A DNA stretch of 64,000 bases from DASYFG01 sp036498565. Its GTDB lineage: Bacteria; Bacillota; Bacilli; Lactobacillales; Lactobacillaceae. This document shows positions 35,208 through 43,444 of the stretch, piece after piece; within the stretch, counting starts at the first letter, position 1, and each line of letters begins with the position of its first letter. Location of the stretch: NCBI GenBank assembly GCA_036498565.1, contig DASYFG010000004.1, forward strand, positions 372,001-436,000, in the 5' to 3' direction. The notes beneath the pieces are model-generated. The model ran no database searches. It was not told where the DNA came from and was given only the letters and a program-made list of their open reading frames with translations. The position numbers and the translations under genes were made by a program.

Positions 35208-37259
35208 TTAAAACAAACTTTCTTGACCATCTTGCCAAGATTTGATGACCAATTCTGGCGCTTTTTCATCTTCATCAGTGACAATTGCCGGCTCAACAGC
35301 GCGAACATCACCATCCACGTTGTCCAAAATCGACCCCGCTTCATCCAAAGTAAACGCCACGTTGGCTTCAATCCAATCGCGTCGTGGTTCAACTTTGTCA
35401 CCCATCAACGTGGTCACGCGCTTTTCGGCCAGCACGGCATCGTCGATTTTGACACGAATCAAAGTCCGGTTTTCCGGATTCATCGTTGTTTCCCACAACA
35501 AATCCGCATTCATTTCCCCAAGACCCTTAAAACGCGTTAATTCGTAGCGTCCGCTCGTTTCACTCGTGATGCTTTCAAGTTCATCATTCGTCCAAGCAAA
35601 CGCCTCTCCGGCCTTTTTAGACGCGAATTTCACGCGGTACAAAGGCGGCAAGGCAATATAAACCTTACCAGCTTCAATCAAAGGCCGCATGTACTTATAA
35701 AAGAACGTCAACAGCAACGTTTGAATGTGTGCGCCGTCGTCGTCGGCGTCGGTCATGATGATAATTTTGTTAAACGCCGCGTCTTCCACGTTGAAATCAG
35801 CCCCAACGCCGCCGCCAATCGCGTAAATCAACGTCGCGATTTCTTCGTTTTTCATGATGTCGGCTAACTTGGCCTTTTCCGTGTTCAAAACTTTTCCACG
35901 CAACGGCAAAATCGCTTGGAATTTCCGGTCGCGTCCTTGTTTGGCTGAACCACCGGCGGAATCACCTTCGACCAAGAATAATTCGTTTTGAGCAGCATTT
36001 TTGGATTGAGCCGGCGTTAACTTCCCTGACAAAACACGATCGCGCGCGTTTTTTGATTTGCCGGAACGCGATTGTTCCCGGGCTTTACGCGCCGCTTCAC
36101 GCGCTTCGCGCGCTCGCAAGGCTTTGCGAATCAAGTTTTGCCCAAAGTCGCCGTTTTCCATCAAAAAGCGGCTCAGTTGTTCATTGACAATCGCATCAAC
36201 AATCCCACGCGCTTCCGGCGTGCCCAACTTATCTTTGGTTTGGCCTTCAAATTGCAAGAATTGTTCCGGCACACGCAAAGAAATGATCGCCGCCAAACCT
36301 TCACGCACGTCCGATCCTTCCAAATTCTTGTCTTTGTCTTTCAACAAATTCACTTTACGCGCATATTCGTTAAACGCTTTGGTCCACGCCGTGCGGAAAC
36401 CGACTTCATGCGTCCCACCGTCTTGCGTGCGCACGTTGTTGACAAAGGATAACAACGTTTCTGAATAACCATCGTTATATTGCGCCGCAACTTGGACGAC
36501 AATACCGTCTTGTTCCCCATCAAAGGTCATCACATTGCCAATCGTGCCTTTGTCTTCATTCAAAAAGTTAACAAACGCCGTCAAACCATCGTCATATAAA
36601 TACACTTCTTGGCGCGCTGGTGTCACACGTTCATCCGTCAACGTGTATTTAATACCGCTCATCAAAAAGGCTGACTCACGTAAACGTTCGGCCAACGTAT
36701 CAAATTTATAAACCGTCGTACTAAAAATACTTGGATCCGGCTTAAAAGTAATGGTCGTTCCCGTCTTACCTTTTACCGCGCCCAAATCACGCAGCGTGCC
36801 AACCGGTTCACCACCATTTTCAAAGTCTTCTTGCCACTTATGTCCGTCTCGGACAATCGTCACTTGCAACTTTTGCGATAAAGCGTTCACGACCGAAGAA
36901 CCAACCCCGTGCAAACCACCAGACGTTGGATAGCCACCTTGGCCGAACTTTCCGCCGGCATGCAACACCGTCAAAATTACTTCTGGCGTTGGCTTGCCAC
37001 TTTCGTGCATACCAACCGGCATCCCACGACCATGGTCGACCACGGTAATCGAATTGTCTTTATGAATCGTCACGTTGATTTCGTCACCAAAACCAGCTAA
37101 CGCTTCATCGACCGCGTTGTCCACGATTTCATAAACCAAATGGTGCAAACCGCGACCATCCGTTGACCCGATATACATACCAGGTCGCTTGCGGACTGCT
37201 TCGAGTCCTTCTAAAATTTTAATCGAATCTTGATTATAATCAGCGGGTTTTTGTGCCAC
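35208..37259 (-). CDS. parE: DNA topoisomerase IV subunit B
   Basis: A 683-residue GHKL ATPase subunit. It shows EAVRKRPGMYIGST, DNAVDEALAG, GGLHGVGSSVVNAL, the Toprim EGDSAGG and DADDDGAHIQTLLLTFFY. The start is GTG 37259 with AGGAAA 8 bases upstream. The leader is about 155 bases long and highly structured (see separate entries). It is divergent from plsY and co-transcribed with parC. Confidence 0.94.
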   Translation of the reverse strand: MAQKPADYNQDSIKILEGLEAVRKRPGMYIGSTDGRGLHHLVYEIVDNAVDEALAGFGDEINVTIHKDNSITVVDHGRGMPVGMHESGKPTPEVILTVLHAGGKFGQGGYPTSGGLHGVGSSVVNALSQKLQVTIVRDGHKWQEDFENGGEPVGTLRDLGAVKGKTGTTITFKPDPSIFSTTVYKFDTLAERLRESAFLMSGIKYTLTDERVTPARQEVYLYDDGLTAFVNFLNEDKGTIGNVMTFDGEQDGIVVQVAAQYNDGYSETLLSFVNNVRTQDGGTHEVGFRTAWTKAFNEYARKVNLLKDKDKNLEGSDVREGLAAIISLRVPEQFLQFEGQTKDKLGTPEARGIVDAIVNEQLSRFLMENGDFGQNLIRKALRAREAREAARKAREQSRSGKSKNARDRVLSGKLTPAQSKNAAQNELFLVEGDSAGGSAKQGRDRKFQAILPLRGKVLNTEKAKLADIMKNEEIATLIYAIGGGVGADFNVEDAAFNKIIIMTDADDDGAHIQTLLLTFFYKYMRPLIEAGKVYIALPPLYRVKFASKKAGEAFAWTNDELESITSETSGRYELTRFKGLGEMNADLLWETTMNPENRTLIRVKIDDAVLAEKRVTTLMGDKVEPRRDWIEANVAFTLDEAGSILDNVDGDVRAVEPAIVTDEDEKAPELVIKSWQDGQESLF

Positions 37260-37269
37260 GAATTGTTTC

Positions 37270-37410
37270 CTACTTCTTTTTGAGTTGAAACGTGTTGCGG
37301 ACTTGGAAAGCCCCGCCTAAGTTCCCCGCTGCCAAAATGCTACGCATTTCATCAACGTGCCCCTTACGCCAAGCTTCCCATTCCGGCTTTGCCGGAACCG
37401 TCCTCCACAC
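37270..37410 (-). other. Structured parE leader; also open as a 46-codon frame
   Basis: Between the parE promoter and its GTG, the minus strand can fold into three consecutive hairpins: TTCCGGC-TTT-GCCGGAA (37381-37397), AAATGC-TAC-GCATTT (37335-37349) and an imperfect stem at 37301-37322. The same stretch is open as a frame from GTG 37410 to TAG at 37270, with protein-like composition (for example KPEWEAWRKGH, ending QLKKK). That GTG is about 12 bases after the -10 and has no ribosome site, and Gly codons are mostly GGG, unlike the neighbouring genes. I favour a cis-regulatory RNA but cannot exclude a small protein. Confidence 0.5.
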
Positions 37411-37422
37411 TCTTAAAAACTT

Positions 37423-37451
37423 ATAATAACGTAAAACGGCTTTTAGTACAA
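37423..37451 (-). promoter_or_regulatory. parE-parC promoter
   Basis: Minus-strand TTGTAC (37451-37446), a 17-base spacer and TATTAT (37428-37423). It lies back to back with the plsY promoter. Confidence 0.65.
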
Positions 37452-37470
37452 ATCTGATTTGTGATAAAAT
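37442..37470 (+). promoter_or_regulatory. plsY promoter with a central 15-base dyad
   Basis: Extended -10 TGATAAAAT (37462-37470), with a weak -35 TTTAGT 17 bases upstream. The spacer is filled by a perfect inverted repeat ACAAATC-T-GATTTGT (37448-37462), which also overlaps the parE -35. It is a plausible operator for a dimeric regulator acting on both genes. Confidence 0.55.
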
Positions 37471-37505
37471 AGTATAGGACTTAAAAAAGTATTTGGAGAA
37501 CATCA

Positions 37506-38117
37506 ATGAGTTTACTCGTCATGTGGGTCATCGCTTATCTTTTAGGTAGCCTTGTCCCTGGCTATTGGATTGGCCAATTTTTCTATCATAAAAACCTCTT
37601 GCAAGAAGGTTCCGGCAACATCGGCACCACCAATACATTCCGTGTCCTCGGAACAAAAGCTGGGGTCGTCACGCTGGTTCTGGATATCTTAAAAGGTACT
37701 GCCGCAGGCCTTTTGCCCCTGCTGTTCCATAGTGATATTCATCCGTTTATTGTCGGTGCCGCAGCGATTTTGGGACATACTTTCTCACCATGGATTCATT
37801 TCAAAGGTGGTAAAGCCGTGGCAACCAGCGCCGGTGTTTTGTTAGCTTATGAACCTAAATTTTTCTGGTTTGTGGTTTTGGTCTTACTTTTAAGCCTCTT
37901 GCTTACCTCAATGGTCAGCGTCGGTTCAATTTTAGGTTTCTTGTTTGCTTCGGTTTATTCATTTACGTATCACGATTGGATTTTATCAATCATTGCGATT
38001 GGCTTAACGATTTTTGTTATCTATCGTCACCGCGGCAACGTGGCACGCATTCTTGACGGCACTGAAAGTTTGGTTCCTTTTGGCCTAGTTTATTGGTATC
38101 GTCAACATCAATCTTAA
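37506..38117 (+). CDS. plsY: Acyl-phosphate:glycerol-3-phosphate acyltransferase
   Basis: A 203-residue integral membrane acyltransferase that makes lysophosphatidate from acyl-phosphate. It has five TM helices and the three conserved PlsY loops: GSGNIGTTNTFRVLG, HTFSPWIHFKGGKAVATSAG and the C-terminal YRHRGNVARILDGTE. TTGGAG precedes ATG 37506. It is divergent from parE, a common Firmicutes arrangement. Confidence 0.95.
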   Translation: MSLLVMWVIAYLLGSLVPGYWIGQFFYHKNLLQEGSGNIGTTNTFRVLGTKAGVVTLVLDILKGTAAGLLPLLFHSDIHPFIVGAAAILGHTFSPWIHFKGGKAVATSAGVLLAYEPKFFWFVVLVLLLSLLLTSMVSVGSILGFLFASVYSFTYHDWILSIIAIGLTIFVIYRHRGNVARILDGTESLVPFGLVYWYRQHQS

Positions 38118-38138
38118 ACGCTCAGTTGAGCGTTTTTT
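38115..38138 (+). terminator. plsY terminator
   Basis: Stem AACGCTCA-GT-TGAGCGTT (38117-38134) followed by TTTTTTC, starting at the stop codon. Confidence 0.85.
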
Positions 38139-38144
38139 TCATCT

Positions 38145-38176
38145 AAAAAAGACCACTCAATTGAGTGGTCTTTTTG
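38145..38176. terminator. hup terminator, bidirectional
   Basis: A perfect 20-base palindrome GACCACTCAATTGAGTGGTC (38151-38170) with six A before and five T after. It ends hup on the minus strand and backs up the plsY terminator. Confidence 0.85.
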
Positions 38177-38190
38177 TGACGTTAAATAAA

Positions 38191-38466
38191 TTACTTAACG
38201 GCGTCCTTCAAAGCCTTACCAGGCTTGAAAGCAGGGATTTTTGATGCTGGGATTGAGATTTCTTCACCAGTTTGTGGGTTGCGACCCTTACGAGCAGCAC
38301 GTGTACGAACTTCGAAGTTACCAAAACCGATCAATTGAACCTTGTCGCCAGCCTTCAAAGCTGTTTCGATTGAACCGAAAACAGCTTCAACAGCAGCTGT
38401 AGCGTCCTTCTTTGTCAAACCAGTTGACTTTGCAACTGAATCTACTAATTCTTGCTTGTTAGCCAT
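38191..38466 (-). CDS. hup: Histone-like DNA-binding protein HU
   Basis: A 91-residue HU subunit that bends and compacts DNA. It shows ANKQELVDSVA, the GFGNFEVRTRAARKGRNP beta-arm region and the C-terminal PAFKPGKALKDAV. AGGAGA precedes the ATG. Codon use looks optimised (for example AAG/CTT in highly expressed style), as in rpsA. An extended -10 (TGTTATTCT, about 38524-38532 on the minus strand) lies upstream. Confidence 0.97.
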   Translation of the reverse strand: MANKQELVDSVAKSTGLTKKDATAAVEAVFGSIETALKAGDKVQLIGFGNFEVRTRAARKGRNPQTGEEISIPASKIPAFKPGKALKDAVK

Positions 38467-38614
38467 GTTGTTTCTCCTAGAGATTTATTTTACGTCACTC
38501 ATTTAGTTACGTTATGCAACTAGAATAACATATAAACCCGCGCCACGCTAGCGTTTTGCGCGATTTTTTTCATCTGTAACGTGTTTTCAAGTGAAAAGTT
38601 ACATTTTTGTCATA

Positions 38615-39925
38615 TTACTTACGTTCACGCACAATCATGCGCAATGGCGTTCCCGTGAAATCAAAGCTATTGCGGATCTGATTTTCCAAGAAACGTTCGT
38701 AACTAAAGTGCATCAACTCAACATCATTGACAAAGATAACAAACGTTGGCGGTTCCACCGCCACTTGCGTCGCATAGTAAACACGCAAACGACGCCCATT
38801 ATCGGTCGGTGTTGGGTTGGTTGCAATTGCATCCATAATCACGTCATTCAACGTTGAAGATGAAATGCGCTTACGGTGGTTAGCGTCCACGTCTTTAATC
38901 AACTGTGGCAGACGTTCCAAACGTTGCCCCGTCACAGCGGAAACAAAGACAATTGGCGCGTAATCCAAGAATTTGAATTCTTGACGAATCAATTCTTCAA
39001 ATTCTTTCATCGTTTTATCGTTCTTTTCAATGGCATCCCATTTGTTAACGACAATCACAATCGCACGGCCCGCTTCGTGAGCAAAACCAGCAACGTGTTT
39101 ATCTTGTTCAACAATTCCACGTTCCGCATCAATGACCACCATGACGACATCAGAGTCATCAATGGCCTTCATCGCTCGCATCACAGAGTATTTTTCGGTG
39201 TTTTCCCAGACTTTACCACGCTTACGCATACCAGCCGTGTCCACCATGACAAATTCATCGCCATCAGCCGTGATAAAACGTGAGTCAATCGCGTCACGCG
39301 TTGTGCCTTCAATGTCTGACACAATGACACGCTCTTCACCCAACATCGCATTGACAATTGAAGACTTTCCCACGTTTGGTCGGCCAATAATTGAAAAACG
39401 AATCGCGTCATCTTCTTGTTCAGCCGCTTCGTCAGGGAAATGCTTAATGACTTCATCCAACAAGTCTCCCAAACCAAGTCCGTGCGAACCAGAAACTGGG
39501 AAAGGTTCCCCCAAACCAAGCGCGTAGAAATCATAAATATCCGTGCGCATTTCTGGGTTGTCAATTTTGTTAACAGCCAAAATCACCGGTTTGTCTTGCT
39601 TATAAAGCATCTTAGCGACCACTTCATCCGCATCTGTCAAACCTTCGCGACCGGAAACCACCATCACAATCACATCAGCTTCTTCCAAAGCCAATTCAAC
39701 TTGTGCGCGAATTTCCGCCAAAAAAGGTTCATCACCCATTTCGATTCCACCGGTATCAATCATGCGGAATTCATAGTTCAACCAGTCAGCCGGTGCATAC
39801 AAGCGATCCCGTGTGATTCCTGGTTTGTCTTCTACAATGGCGATGCGTTCACCCGCCATGCGATTAAACAATGTCGACTTGCCGACGTTAGGTCGGCCAA
39901 CGATAGCAACAATCGGTGCACTCAT
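38615..39925 (-). CDS. der: Ribosome-assembly GTPase Der (EngA)
   Basis: A 436-residue protein with two tandem GTPase domains and a KH-like C-terminal domain, required for 50S maturation. G1 motifs are GRPNVGKSTLFNRMAG (residue 9) and GRPNVGKSSIVNAML (about 180). G3 motifs are DTGG and DTAG; G4 motifs are NKID and NKWD. AAGGAGG precedes the ATG. It lies downstream of rpsA, as in many Firmicutes (cmk-rpsA-der-hup), although a terminator separates it from rpsA. Confidence 0.96.
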   Translation of the reverse strand: MSAPIVAIVGRPNVGKSTLFNRMAGERIAIVEDKPGITRDRLYAPADWLNYEFRMIDTGGIEMGDEPFLAEIRAQVELALEEADVIVMVVSGREGLTDADEVVAKMLYKQDKPVILAVNKIDNPEMRTDIYDFYALGLGEPFPVSGSHGLGLGDLLDEVIKHFPDEAAEQEDDAIRFSIIGRPNVGKSSIVNAMLGEERVIVSDIEGTTRDAIDSRFITADGDEFVMVDTAGMRKRGKVWENTEKYSVMRAMKAIDDSDVVMVVIDAERGIVEQDKHVAGFAHEAGRAIVIVVNKWDAIEKNDKTMKEFEELIRQEFKFLDYAPIVFVSAVTGQRLERLPQLIKDVDANHRKRISSSTLNDVIMDAIATNPTPTDNGRRLRVYYATQVAVEPPTFVIFVNDVELMHFSYERFLENQIRNSFDFTGTPLRMIVRERK

Positions 39926-39947
39926 TGTTTTACCTCCTTATTTCATA

Positions 39948-39980
39948 AAAAAAGAACTGGATAACCCAGTTCTTTAAGTC
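39948..39980 (-). terminator. rpsA terminator
   Basis: Minus-strand stem AAAGAACTGG-GTTAT-CCAGTTCTTT (39975-39951) followed by TTTTATG. Confidence 0.85.
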
Positions 39981-39988
39981 ATAACGAA

Positions 39989-41179
39989 TTAGAACAAGTC
40001 ACCCAAAGTTGCGCGGTCTGAATCGTTACCCTTTGCGTAGGCTGCGATGTCGGCGCGTGAGGCACGGTTGCCATCACGACGGTCGTCGTCGAAGTCGTTG
40101 TTACGGGCTGGCTTGTCCAACAAAGCCTTGATTGACAATGACACGCGTTCTTCTGATGGACGTACATCCAACACTTGAACTTGTACTTTTTCACCAACTG
40201 TCAAAGCGTCAGCAGGTGATTGGATACGTTCGTGAGCGATTTGTGAGATGTGAACCAATCCTTCGATACCGTCAGCAACTTCAACAAAGGCACCGAAGTC
40301 CTTCAAGCGCTTAACTGTACCTTCCAAGGCTGTTCCAACAGGTGCTTCTTGCGCAAACTTGTCCCAACGACTAGCTTCAGTCGCCTTAATTGACAATGAG
40401 ATGCGACCCTTTTCTTCGTCCAAAGCCAAAACCTTAACGTTGACTTTGTCACCCTTCTTCAAAACATCAGCAGGGTTGTTCACACGGTCGTGTGAGATTT
40501 CAGAAACGTGGACCAAACCATCAACTTCACCCAAGTTAACAAAGGCACCAAAGTCAGCCAAACGGGCAACAGTTCCTTCGATGATGTCACCAACATTCAA
40601 ACGGCTCATTGCATCGGCCAAAGCAGCTGAACGTTCTGCAGCAGCCGCTGCCTTACGTGACAAAATCAAACGTGCGTTAGCAGCGTCGATTTCGATAACT
40701 TCAGCTTTGATGTCTTGACCCTTGAAGGCTGCCAAGTTTGATACGAAACGGTCTGCAACCAATGATGCAGGTACGAAGCCACGGATACCGTTAACTTCAA
40801 CTGTCAAACCACCGCGAACGGCGTTGATAACCTTAGCATCAACAACATCACCTTCACCAAATGACAAGTTGTCCCATGCCTTACGCGCGTCCAACTTCTT
40901 CTTTGACAACAAGTAGGCAACGCCTTCCTTGTCGCTTACAACGTTGCTAATTACGAGAACTTCCAACTTGTCACCAATCTTCAATTCGTTGGCCAAATCG
41001 ATGTTGCGATCGTCAGAGTACTCACGGGCTGGCACAACTCCTTCCTCACCAGTAGACAAACCTAAAATAGCTTGGTTGTTGCTGTCGATTCCGACAACTT
41101 CACCAGTAACGATGTCACCTTGCTTAATTTGATCTGCGCTTTCGAGAGCTGCCAACAGCTCGTTGTTTGTTTCACTCAT
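39989..41179 (-). CDS. rpsA: 30S ribosomal protein S1
   Basis: A 396-residue S1 with four S1 domains, shorter than the six-domain enterobacterial form and typical of Firmicutes. Domain starts are GDIVTGEVVGID, GDVVDAKVINAV, GDIIEGTVARLADFGAFV and GTALEGTVKRLKDFGAFV. AGGAGG lies 12 bases before the ATG, further than usual. The gap contains ACGT-TAG-ACGT, a small hairpin that could bring them together. Codon use is that of a highly expressed gene. Confidence 0.95.
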   Translation of the reverse strand: MSETNNELLAALESADQIKQGDIVTGEVVGIDSNNQAILGLSTGEEGVVPAREYSDDRNIDLANELKIGDKLEVLVISNVVSDKEGVAYLLSKKKLDARKAWDNLSFGEGDVVDAKVINAVRGGLTVEVNGIRGFVPASLVADRFVSNLAAFKGQDIKAEVIEIDAANARLILSRKAAAAAERSAALADAMSRLNVGDIIEGTVARLADFGAFVNLGEVDGLVHVSEISHDRVNNPADVLKKGDKVNVKVLALDEEKGRISLSIKATEASRWDKFAQEAPVGTALEGTVKRLKDFGAFVEVADGIEGLVHISQIAHERIQSPADALTVGEKVQVQVLDVRPSEERVSLSIKALLDKPARNNDFDDDRRDGNRASRADIAAYAKGNDSDRATLGDLF

Positions 41180-41251
41180 GACGTCTAACGTCCTCCTACA
41201 TTTACACTATGTGAATAGTTTACCAGAAACAATTACTAAAAGCTAGTAAAA

Positions 41252-41279
41252 AAAGCGCCAATCTTAGGCAGATTGGCGT
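41252..41279 (-). terminator. cmk terminator embedded in the end of the gene
   Basis: Minus-strand stem CGCCAATCT-GCCTA-AGATTGGCG (41278-41256) followed by CTTTTTTTAC. The left arm contains the codons for the last residues (RQS) and the loop holds the TAA stop. Confidence 0.8.
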
Positions 41280-41929
41280 TCTTCGATGATCTGTTTAATT
41301 TTTGTCACAACTTGCTCGATATTCATCCCCGTCGTATCGACCAAAATTGCGTCTTCAGCTTGCGTCAAAGGACTGATTTCACGATGTGAATCCTTATAAT
41401 CACGCGCCCGAATTTCTTCTTTTAACGTTTCTAAATCAACGTTCATGCCTTTGGCAGTGTTTTCTTTAAAACGACGTTCAGCACGTTCATCAACACTGGC
41501 CACCAAAAAGATTTTCACATCGGCATTTGGTAAGACCGTAGTACCGACGTCGCGGCCATCCATAATGACCGATGCGCTGTTGGCAATGTCACGTTGACGT
41601 GCTACCAAATCCGCGCGCACCGCTTCATAAGCAGCAACTTGTGAGACGTTGTTGGTGATTTCCGTTGAACGAATCGCTTCAGTCACTTCTTCGTCATTTA
41701 AGAACACCCGTTGAACAGGTTCACCTGGTTCAAAACGAATGGTCGTGGTTGGCAATAATGCCGCAATGCCCGCTTCATCACTAAAAGCTAAGCCTGCTTT
41801 TTGCGCTGCCAAAGTCATCACCCGATACATAGCACCTGTATCAACGTAAATATAGCTTAATTGCGTCGCTAAAATTTTGGCAATCGTTGATTTACCAGCC
41901 GAAGCTGGACCGTCAATAGCAATTTGCAT
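41264..41929 (-). CDS. cmk: Cytidylate kinase
   Basis: A 221-residue CMP/dCMP kinase. It shows the P-loop IDGPASAGKSTIAK, VDTGAMYR, DGRDVGTTVLP and a lid region RRFKENTAKG. AAGGAG precedes the ATG. It follows a LysM protein gene by 13 bases and is followed by rpsA, the conserved LysM-cmk-rpsA order of Firmicutes. Confidence 0.95.
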   Translation of the reverse strand: MQIAIDGPASAGKSTIAKILATQLSYIYVDTGAMYRVMTLAAQKAGLAFSDEAGIAALLPTTTIRFEPGEPVQRVFLNDEEVTEAIRSTEITNNVSQVAAYEAVRADLVARQRDIANSASVIMDGRDVGTTVLPNADVKIFLVASVDERAERRFKENTAKGMNVDLETLKEEIRARDYKDSHREISPLTQAEDAILVDTTGMNIEQVVTKIKQIIEERQSA

Positions 41930-41942
41930 GTTAAAAAACTCC

Positions 41943-42485
41943 TTATTGTGTCTTCAAAACAACACCAGGGCTTAATGTCACACCTGGGTTCAACGCTTGC
42001 AAAGTTGCCACTGGCACACCGGTATTCACCGAAATACGGTACCAACCTTGCCCAGCTTGAACAGTATAGGTGCTGCCGCTAGCTGGTGTGTCACTTGAAG
42101 ATGATGCGGCTGAACTTGAACTGCTCATCGCAGAGCTACTTGAAGAAACGGCACTGCTTGATGCGACTTGCGAACTAGCTGCTTCACTTGATGAAGATTC
42201 AGCAGAACTTGAGCTCGCAGAACTACTTGATTTAGCAACTGAACTGCTTGAAGATGAGCTGGTTGCAATTTGCGTTGATTTGTCAGCACCACCGTTATTT
42301 TTCAAATAACCATACAACGGAATTGCCATGGCAATCAACAAAGCTGCAATCGCAATCAATGTCCAAATTAATTTGCCTCGTCCACCACGTGGGTTGCGTG
42401 AAAAGTTTGGTTCCAAAGGTTGACGTGGTGGCTTAGCATTATTGCTGTAGCGCGCACGCCGTGAATTTTGTGGATTTTGGTCCAT
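41943..42485 (-). CDS. Membrane-anchored LysM-domain protein with a Ser-rich linker
   Basis: A 180-residue protein: a basic cytoplasmic tail, one TM helix (about 38-60), a long poly-Ser/Ala linker (about 75-130), and a C-terminal LysM domain (YTVQAGQGWYRISVNTG) that binds peptidoglycan. The frame opens 5 codons earlier, but GGGGG precedes ATG 42485. It is in the position of B. subtilis ypbE (LysM, near cmk). It probably anchors to the cell wall; no enzyme domain is present. The long Ser tract suggests an O-glycosylated or flexible spacer. Confidence 0.85.
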   Translation of the reverse strand: MDQNPQNSRRARYSNNAKPPRQPLEPNFSRNPRGGRGKLIWTLIAIAALLIAMAIPLYGYLKNNGGADKSTQIATSSSSSSSVAKSSSSASSSSAESSSSEAASSQVASSSAVSSSSSAMSSSSSAASSSSDTPASGSTYTVQAGQGWYRISVNTGVPVATLQALNPGVTLSPGVVLKTQ

Positions 42486-42581
42486 GGTTGGGTCCCCCAT
42501 TTTTTAGAAGTCTAATATCGCACCGAATGTTTGATATTCTCAACCATTATCCTATCATAAATGCGCGCTAAAGTGGTTAAA

Positions 42582-43157
42582 TTAACGTAAAATTTGTTTC
42601 AAAGCTGGTAGTAAAATAACTGCAACCACCGTCCAAATGAATCCTTGAATCAAATTAAACGGCGTGGCGATTGCCGCGAGATATACGGTCACACTTCCAA
42701 AAACTTGGGCCACATCAAAATGCATCAAGTGCGCATAAAGTGGCAAAACACCCAACCAGTTAATCAACAACGCGACCACCATTGCAACCACCGTCGCACC
42801 AACACCGGCGGCCATTAACCAAAGTGGTGCTAAACGCCGGCGCGCAATCAAAGCAAAAACACCGACAAACGCCCCCACTGTTAACACATTGACCGGCAAA
42901 CCAATCCACGTGTTCAAACCTTCATTGGCTAACAAGATTTTTAACAAACTCCGCACAACCAAGACCCAATAGGCAGCACCCGTGCCAAGATAAGCCCAAG
43001 CTACTAAAATGGGCACAATCGACAAATCGACTTTCAAAAAGTCGGCCGCTGGTGGCAAAATTGGCAATGAAAATTGCACAAAAACCATCAAAATCAACGA
43101 AATCGCACTAAGTGCGGCAATCACAACCAAACGTTGTGTACGTGAAACTTGTTGCAT
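42582..43157 (-). CDS. ribU: Riboflavin ECF transporter S component RibU
   Basis: A 191-residue membrane protein with about six TM helices, the substrate-binding subunit of an energy-coupling-factor transporter for riboflavin. Start RTQRLVVIAALSAIS and PILPPAADFLKVDLS are RibU-like. The FMN riboswitch directly upstream gives strong support for the substrate. GGAGG precedes the ATG. The energising EcfAAT module is not in this window. Confidence 0.92.
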   Translation of the reverse strand: MQQVSRTQRLVVIAALSAISLILMVFVQFSLPILPPAADFLKVDLSIVPILVAWAYLGTGAAYWVLVVRSLLKILLANEGLNTWIGLPVNVLTVGAFVGVFALIARRRLAPLWLMAAGVGATVVAMVVALLINWLGVLPLYAHLMHFDVAQVFGSVTVYLAAIATPFNLIQGFIWTVVAVILLPALKQILR

Positions 43158-43189
43158 GAGAAAACCTCCAAATTACGTGTAAACACGTA

Positions 43190-43240
43190 AAAAACCGCCT
43201 TTTTGTGCTCAGGGTTTGCCACACAAAAAAACGGTTATAT
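43190..43240 (-). terminator. Riboswitch-controlled terminator upstream of ribU
   Basis: On the minus strand AACCG plus TTTTTGTG pair with CACAAAAA and CGGTT (43236-43193), followed by TTTTTTACG. It lies between the FMN aptamer and the ribU start, so FMN binding should stop transcription. Confidence 0.75.
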
Positions 43241-43249
43241 CCATTCTTT

Positions 43250-43385
43250 AAACTTCTGCATACCAGACTTTACTGTCGGCACTGGAATCACACCAGTTCG
43301 ATCACTCACCATGAGTCGCGGGCTAACGCTTGCGCGCATTACCGCCGGTCGGGAATTACACCCTGCCCTGAAGTATATTCAATTG
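43250..43385 (-). promoter_or_regulatory. FMN riboswitch (RFN element)
   Basis: The minus strand carries the conserved core: CAGGGCAGGGTG, ATTCCCGACCGGCGGT, AGCCCGCGA, GGTGTGATTCCAGTGCCGAC and AGTCTGGTATGCAGAAG. This is the FMN aptamer found before riboflavin genes. It is followed by a terminator and ribU. Confidence 0.95.
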
Positions 43386-43444
43386 TCCGTACTTTTCAGT
43401 ACAAAAGTAGTTTAGCACACGCTGATATTTCGCGCAAGCATCGT

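Noticed and set aside
37411..37506. Upstream extension of the parE-leader frame to ATG 37506
   Set aside because: It passes through the promoter boxes of both parE and plsY, so it is not transcribed in that form.
38577..38603. Hairpin between hup and der
   Set aside because: On the minus strand it is not followed by T residues, so it does not end der; no other role is evident.
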